A stretch of 64,000 nt of DNA from Rhizobium mayense (GTDB taxonomy: Bacteria > Pseudomonadota > Alphaproteobacteria > Rhizobiales > Rhizobiaceae), in the NCBI RefSeq assembly GCF_030272705.1, contig NZ_JARFYM010000024.1, positions 96,929 through 160,928 of the forward strand, given 5' to 3'. The translations under genes and the position numbers were made by a program. Below, in pieces: positions 60,195 to 64,000 of this stretch. The notes below the pieces were generated by a model that saw nothing but the letters and a program-made list of their open reading frames with translations, did not search any database and was not told where the DNA came from. The first letter of the stretch is position 1. Each line of letters opens with the position of its first letter.

Positions 60195-60752
60195 CTACGC
60201 TTGATCCTCTGCCGGCGTCGCGGGCGGAGGGCTTCTGAACGGTGTATCCATACCGAGAACTCGCCGGACGAGATAATCCAACGACAAACGCCCCGGCCCC
60301 CAAGCCATGATACCAAGCGCCATCGCCACCCAGGTGATATGAACGGGCCATCCGTCGGGAACAGTCAGTTCGACAACGGCGGTCATAATGAGAAGACCTG
60401 TCGCGGCAAAGCGCGTGGCAAGGCCGAGCACCAGCAGAGTTGAAAACACCACCTCCCCTGAACCCGATAGGAATGCCATCACCGCCGGCGCCGGATAGGG
60501 ATATGGCCCACCTGGAAGATGCAGCATGAACTCACTCGAAAAGAGCTCGACGGCCGTGTCGCTCAACTGTAGGAATCCGTCCCATTTAAGGATGCCGGAG
60601 CGCCAAAACGGCACGGCCAGTCCCACACGCAAAACCAGTTGCGCAAAGGACGGCTGAGCGACCATCTGGACCAGCCAGTTTGCTTTCTCGACTAATTGGA
60701 CAAGTGGCGCGAATGGCTTGGTGACAGCCAGTGCTTCAAGCGTTTTCGACAT
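60195..60752 (-). CDS. bufD: DoxX-family membrane protein (bufferin operon, BufD-like)
   Basis: A 185-residue membrane protein of the DoxX family with four hydrophobic segments. Landmarks are LVLRVGLAVPFWRSGILKWDGF near residue 40-60, PAPAVMAFLSGSGEVVFSTLLVLGLATRFAATGL near 90-125, and WGPGRLSLDYLVRR near 160. The ATG at 60752 follows GGAGA and overlaps the end of the DUF2063 gene by 17 bases. It is the last gene of a set whose order (DUF2282 precursor, DUF692, DUF2063, DoxX) matches the bufferin operons described in Caulobacter. Its role there is not well established. Confidence 0.85.
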   Translation of the reverse strand: MSKTLEALAVTKPFAPLVQLVEKANWLVQMVAQPSFAQLVLRVGLAVPFWRSGILKWDGFLQLSDTAVELFSSEFMLHLPGGPYPYPAPAVMAFLSGSGEVVFSTLLVLGLATRFAATGLLIMTAVVELTVPDGWPVHITWVAMALGIMAWGPGRLSLDYLVRRVLGMDTPFRSPPPATPAEDQA

Positions 60753-61551
60753 CGGAATTCTCCATGTAGATCTCAGCAAAAGCGCCAGCTTCGATCATCT
60801 CAGCCAACATGCCCGCAAGATCGAACGCGGGGTCGACCTCCAGTGCCGCGGCCGCGGCTGCCTCGAGAGGACCACCATCGGCAAGACAGACGAGGAATGC
60901 GGCTCCGCCGGGAGGCAGCAATCGAACCATGACGTCGAGTTCCGGTCGGGTGACCAGCGCATCTTCGGGGACGATGTGCTCGATGCGGTTCACCGGTTCG
61001 GAGCTTCGGTTTGCGGCGAAGATCGTCACTGCCGGAAATTCGGAGGACAGAATTCTCGTCGCGGGATGGGCGCGAAATCGAAGTTCGGGCAATTTCTCCG
61101 ATGCCACGCGCGATAGATCGTCTGACGAGACGATCGGGCAATCGGCGGCGTGATAGGCATCCAACCAGGCCCGCTCCAGCCGCGCGACGTCTCCTAACCA
61201 CGGCATCGGCTGTGCATATTCATAGGCATCGATAAAAGTAGGGAAATCGCGGCCGTATTCGAACAAAAGCGGTGAAGTTGGCGGCGTCTCACGAATATGG
61301 AAACGCGCCATCGCGCGAAAGAAATCCGGTCCCGTTATGCGTTGGGTCGCCGGGAAAATCGCGATCAGCGCCTCGATCAGGCTCACGGTGACATTGTTGC
61401 GGTAGACGTTGTAGCGCTTGTCCGCAGCTTTGCCACGCGGACCAATCACCGAAACCGGCGTTTGCTGTTCCGGATCGAGCAGGGACGCGGAGAAAGTCGA
61501 GGTGAATGACCGATCACCGCGCCCGATGGACAGGACGTCAGCGGATCGCAT
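60736..61551 (-). CDS. bufC: DUF2063-type partner protein (bufferin operon, BufC-like)
   Basis: A 271-residue protein whose N-terminal half fits the DUF2063 putative DNA-binding domain (FSASLLDPEQQTPVSVIGP, KRYNVYRNNVTVSLIEAL and IFPATQRITGPDFFRAMARF). DUF2063 proteins accompany DUF692 enzymes and are thought to recruit the precursor peptide. The C-terminal half (about 140-271) is less conserved. The ATG at 61551 overlaps the DUF692 gene by 14 bases; the longer frame to 61695 lies within that gene and is rejected. It lies third in the four-gene operon. Confidence 0.85.
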   Translation of the reverse strand: MRSADVLSIGRGDRSFTSTFSASLLDPEQQTPVSVIGPRGKAADKRYNVYRNNVTVSLIEALIAIFPATQRITGPDFFRAMARFHIRETPPTSPLLFEYGRDFPTFIDAYEYAQPMPWLGDVARLERAWLDAYHAADCPIVSSDDLSRVASEKLPELRFRAHPATRILSSEFPAVTIFAANRSSEPVNRIEHIVPEDALVTRPELDVMVRLLPPGGAAFLVCLADGGPLEAAAAAALEVDPAFDLAGMLAEMIEAGAFAEIYMENSDVENA

Positions 61552-62464
61552 AGCACTGACCCACGTTCTGCGAGCGCCTATCGAGGATAGCCTGGGCCGC
61601 AACGGCCTCGGTGCGCAGGATCGGCCAATCCGGGATCTTGCTGTCCCATTCGACCAGGGATGGAATTGCGCCGCAGCGGTCGATGACGATCTCATAAAGG
61701 CGCCACACCGCGTCGGCGACCGGCCCGTCGTGACTGTCGATCAGCAGCAATTCGCCCTCGTCGTCCGTCTGCTCGGCATGACCTGCGAGATGGATTTCAC
61801 CGACTTTCGACAACGGGAAATCGGCAAGATAGTCCAGCGCCGAATATCCCTGGTTCGTGGCCGAAACAAAGACATTGTTGACGTCTAGCAAGAGACCGCA
61901 CCCAGTCCGCCTTGCAATCTCGCTCATGAAATCCGTTTCGCTCATGGAGGATTCGGCGAAGAGCACGTAGGTCGATGGATTCTCCAGCAGAATGGCACGC
62001 CCGATCGTCGTCTGCATTTCGTCGATGTGATCGCAGACATGGGCGAGCGTGGCGCTCGTATAAGGCAAGGGCAGCAGGTCATTCAAATAGGTGTTCTCGT
62101 GGGTCGACCACGCCAGGTGCTCCGACACAAGTGCCGGTTCGTATCTGATCACCAACTCGCGAAACCGCCGAAGATGATCCCTGTTCAGGGGCTGCGGCCC
62201 GCCGAGAGACATGCAGACGCCATGGAGCGAGATCGGGTGAACCCGACGCACAAGCTCGAGCGCGTGATGAGGAGGGCCGCCGGCGCCCATGTAGTTTTCG
62301 GCATGAATTTCAAAAAATCCCTGCCGGTCGGTTTCGGCCAGAATTGCTGGCAGATGTTCCGGCTTGAAGCTTGTGCCCGCCAAGCCGTGAACGGAATGGA
62401 AGGGAAAGCGGAGCTCAGCACCCGCTTCGACGACAGGAGCGACGGTTCGATTGTGGGCGTTCAT
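61538..62464 (-). CDS. bufB: DUF692/MNIO iron-dependent peptide-modifying enzyme (BufB-like)
   Basis: A 308-residue multinuclear non-haem iron oxygenase. The TIM-barrel metal-binding segments are all visible: HAENYMGAGG near residue 50, ISLHGVCMSLGG near 80, LVSEHLAWS near 120, ILLENPSTY near 170, LLLDVNNVFVSA near 205 and IHLAGHAEQ near 240, then SLVEWDSKIP near 288. MNIO enzymes of bufferin operons convert Cys residues of the precursor into thiooxazole-type groups that bind copper. The ATG at 62464 follows GGAGAAG and is preferred over TTG at 62485. It starts 34 bases after the precursor gene. Confidence 0.9.
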   Translation of the reverse strand: MNAHNRTVAPVVEAGAELRFPFHSVHGLAGTSFKPEHLPAILAETDRQGFFEIHAENYMGAGGPPHHALELVRRVHPISLHGVCMSLGGPQPLNRDHLRRFRELVIRYEPALVSEHLAWSTHENTYLNDLLPLPYTSATLAHVCDHIDEMQTTIGRAILLENPSTYVLFAESSMSETDFMSEIARRTGCGLLLDVNNVFVSATNQGYSALDYLADFPLSKVGEIHLAGHAEQTDDEGELLLIDSHDGPVADAVWRLYEIVIDRCGAIPSLVEWDSKIPDWPILRTEAVAAQAILDRRSQNVGQCYAIR

Positions 62465-62497
62465 CTTGTCTTCTCCGCTTTCCAATGGCCGTGTCGA

Positions 62498-62812
62498 TCA
62501 GAGGTCGCGCTTGAGCGGCGTCAGCGAGCCATGACGGCCACCCGGGATGTCGAGCGAGGCACAGGTGCCGCCCTGAACGAACTTCCAGGAATTGCCCTGG
62601 AAATCGATGGTCGACGTACCTTGGCAGGTGGTTCCCGGGCCGGCGGCGCAATCGTTTTGGCCCTTCAGAGCGACACCGTAGCACTTCTCCTTGTGGGCCG
62701 CGGTCGCTGCACTGACTTCAGCCTTCGTCAGCGGCGCCGCGGCGGCCATGGACGCAAGCGCCGTCGTCACCGCGCCGGCGAGCAGGACAGAACTCACAGT
62801 AGCTTTCAACAT
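62498..62812 (-). CDS. bufA: Bufferin-type RiPP precursor, DUF2282 (BufA-like)
   Basis: A 104-residue exported peptide. The signal sequence (MLKATVSSVLLAGAVTTALASMAAAA, cut near 26) precedes a mature part with four Cys at 44, 55, 63 and 84 in the contexts HKEKCYGVALKG, QNDCAAGPGTTCQGTS and QGGTCAS. These contexts match DUF2282 proteins, now known as precursors of bufferins, copper-buffering modified peptides. It is the first gene of the operon, followed by the MNIO enzyme that modifies it. Which Cys residues are modified cannot be judged from sequence. Probable site of action is the periplasm. Confidence 0.88.
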   Translation of the reverse strand: MLKATVSSVLLAGAVTTALASMAAAAPLTKAEVSAATAAHKEKCYGVALKGQNDCAAGPGTTCQGTSTIDFQGNSWKFVQGGTCASLDIPGGRHGSLTPLKRDL

Positions 62813-63151
62813 GAACTATCTCCATTGGGTTCGTTGACACCCCTGTCATTGGGGCACGTCAGGTACTCGTTTGCAGAGCGAGATTCGTTACAGTGGAGAT
62901 TGTCACGAAGGCGTGATCGTCGGCGTTTCGGCCCGAGCAGCGTTGCGGCTGCCGCCGCGCGCGATCGCAAGCCCGCTATTGGGCAAAATTCGTCAATTAA
63001 AGTTTTTTTAGAGAAATAAAGTCATTCTTAATTCTACCGGTAGCCGCATGTCTTTTCAGCAGCAGTAGATTCGTCGGGTTTCACCTGGCGATCGCACAGG
63101 CGGGATCAAACCGCACCGGAGGTTCACTGATCCATCCTGTTGCGGGGCGCC
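62813..63151. other. Divergent promoter region of the bufferin operon and the chemoreceptor gene
   Basis: About 340 bases. The left third contains the candidate promoter at 62866-62891. The stretch from 62990 to 63045 is AT-rich (a seven-T run, then AATTCTACCGG) and probably holds the chemoreceptor promoter. No coding frame or RNA gene is supported. Confidence 0.5.
62866..62891 (-). promoter_or_regulatory. SigF-like ECF promoter upstream of the bufferin operon
   Basis: Read on the minus strand, GTAACG (62886-62891) is followed after exactly 16 bases by CGAG (62866-62869), 53 bases before the precursor ATG. The metal-stress sigma factor SigF of Caulobacter, which drives bufferin genes, is reported to use GTAACC-N16-CGAA; eight of ten positions agree. 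The consensus is quoted from memory. Confidence 0.5.
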
Positions 63152-64000
63152 ATGAAAAATTTGAAGATTTCAAGCCAGCTTATATTGCTCGTTACCGGGC
63201 TTATGATCGCCTTCGCGGCGGCTACCTATTTGCAAATCCGCTCGTCCGTCGACTCCATCTACAACGAGCGATACGAGATGCTACGCACGCAGGTCGAGTC
63301 CGGCATTTCCGTCCTGAAATTCTATTATGATCAGGAAAAGGCCGGCAAACTGACCGAAGAACAGGCGAAGGCCCAGGCCTATGCCGCCGTCAACGCCATC
63401 AGATACACACCGGACGGCTACCTCTTCGGTTACGACTACGACATCACCATGGTCTTCCATTACGATACCTCGAAGGTCGGCAAGAATCAGAAGGGCCAGC
63501 CCGACCAGACGGGTCACTACTATCGCGAGGAACTGGTCAAGCTCGGCCAACAGGGCGGCGGTCTCACCGACTACTACGCCAGCAAGCCCGGCGAACCGGC
63601 GGACGCCACTTTCCGCAAGACCGCCTACGCCCGCGCCTTCGATCCTTGGAAGGTCGTCGTCATTACCGGCGTCTATATGGACGACCTCGATGCACAGGTC
63701 CATGCGAAGATCTGGACGGCCTTGTGGTCGAGCCTCGTGCTCTTCGTCGTCGCACTCGCCGGCGCCTTCGTTGTGATCCGCGGCATTTCGAAACCCCTGA
63801 CGGAGGTTCACGCCGCATTGAAGGCCGTTGCCGATGAAGACGTGAAGGTCGTGATCCCGCATGTCGGCATGCGCAACGAAATCGGCCTGATGGCCAGGGC
63901 TACCCTGGCGCTGCAGGAAAAGATCCGCGAACGCCATGCGCTGACCGAGCGCCAGGCGGCCCAGGAGCAGGAAATCAACGCCGAACGCCAGCAGAACCTG
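63152..64000 (+). CDS. Methyl-accepting chemotaxis protein, N-terminal part (3' end outside window)
   Basis: An open frame of 283 residues runs off the window end. It has a first transmembrane helix (about 8-26, ILLVTGLMIAFAAATYLQI), a periplasmic single Cache-type sensing domain (about 27-190) with YTPDGYLFGYDYDITMVFHYD and DPWKVVVITGVYMDDLD, and a second helix (about 196-215). A HAMP domain follows (about 216-270: ISKPLTEVHAALKAVADEDV, NEIGLMARATLALQEKIRE). The Cache domain typically senses small organic acids. The signalling domain lies beyond the window, so the chemoreceptor call rests on the Cache-HAMP order; a kinase or cyclase output cannot be excluded. Confidence 0.8.
   Translation, partial: MKNLKISSQLILLVTGLMIAFAAATYLQIRSSVDSIYNERYEMLRTQVESGISVLKFYYDQEKAGKLTEEQAKAQAYAAVNAIRYTPDGYLFGYDYDITMVFHYDTSKVGKNQKGQPDQTGHYYREELVKLGQQGGGLTDYYASKPGEPADATFRKTAYARAFDPWKVVVITGVYMDDLDAQVHAKIWTALWSSLVLFVVALAGAFVVIRGISKPLTEVHAALKAVADEDVKVVIPHVGMRNEIGLMARATLALQEKIRERHALTERQAAQEQEINAERQQNL

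Overview
The window looks like part of a Rhizobium-group alphaproteobacterial genome (R. leguminosarum/etli type), probably an accessory replicon or an accessory part of the chromosome. It is GC-rich and dense in ABC importers for organic nutrients. It carries rhizobial-style GntR and IclR regulators, a BgsBA-like beta-glucan synthase pair and an IS427-group insertion sequence. This placement rests on gene content and protein resemblance, not on a database search.

Layout. (1) 1-10810, plus strand: the end of an acyl-CoA dehydrogenase, an NDP-forming acyl-CoA synthetase, a CaiD-type hydratase, a complete Dpp-type importer with a fused double ATPase, and a CocE-type hydrolase. This reads as import plus CoA-thioester breakdown of a carnitine-like or N-acylated compound. 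(2) 10811-21008: an IclR regulator inside two minus-strand gene sets. These hold a Dpp-type importer (binding protein, two permeases, fused double ATPase), a SelA-like PLP lyase, an EF_0837-type metallohydrolase, a RidA protein and an alpha/beta hydrolase. (3) 21009-26413: a decayed cupin, a small XRE regulator, a beta-propeller protein, a TPR-HTH regulator, a DUF899 protein with a small membrane partner, and a GH25 lipoprotein. (4) 26623-29848: an M20 amidohydrolase and an MFS transporter. (5) 30217-38078: two tandem enolase-superfamily dehydratases and a five-gene Dpp-type importer. (6) 38100-41109: TerC, NfeD and slipin. (7) 41136-47968: a HutC-type regulator divergent from a polar amino acid importer, a histidine-ammonia-lyase-like protein without the MIO tripeptide, and a SolA/SoxA-type oxidase.

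(8) 48034-59311 is the most unusual part. A BgsB/BgsA-like glucan synthase pair lies between a broken and an intact copy of a gene for a secreted Gly/Asn-rich protein. The broken copy is split by a block holding an IS427-group element and a metallo-beta-lactamase-fold gene. Next comes a NarL-type two-component system, then a second Gly/Asn-rich secreted protein. This could be a regulated extracellular matrix locus, which is inference.

(9) 60195-62812: a complete bufferin-type RiPP operon (Cys-containing precursor, DUF692/MNIO enzyme, DUF2063 partner, DoxX membrane protein). It is preceded by a sequence resembling the Caulobacter SigF metal-stress promoter. (10) 63152-64000: the start of a chemoreceptor cut by the window end.

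One design feature recurs. In all four ABC importer operons a strong hairpin lies just after the binding-protein gene and before the first permease gene.
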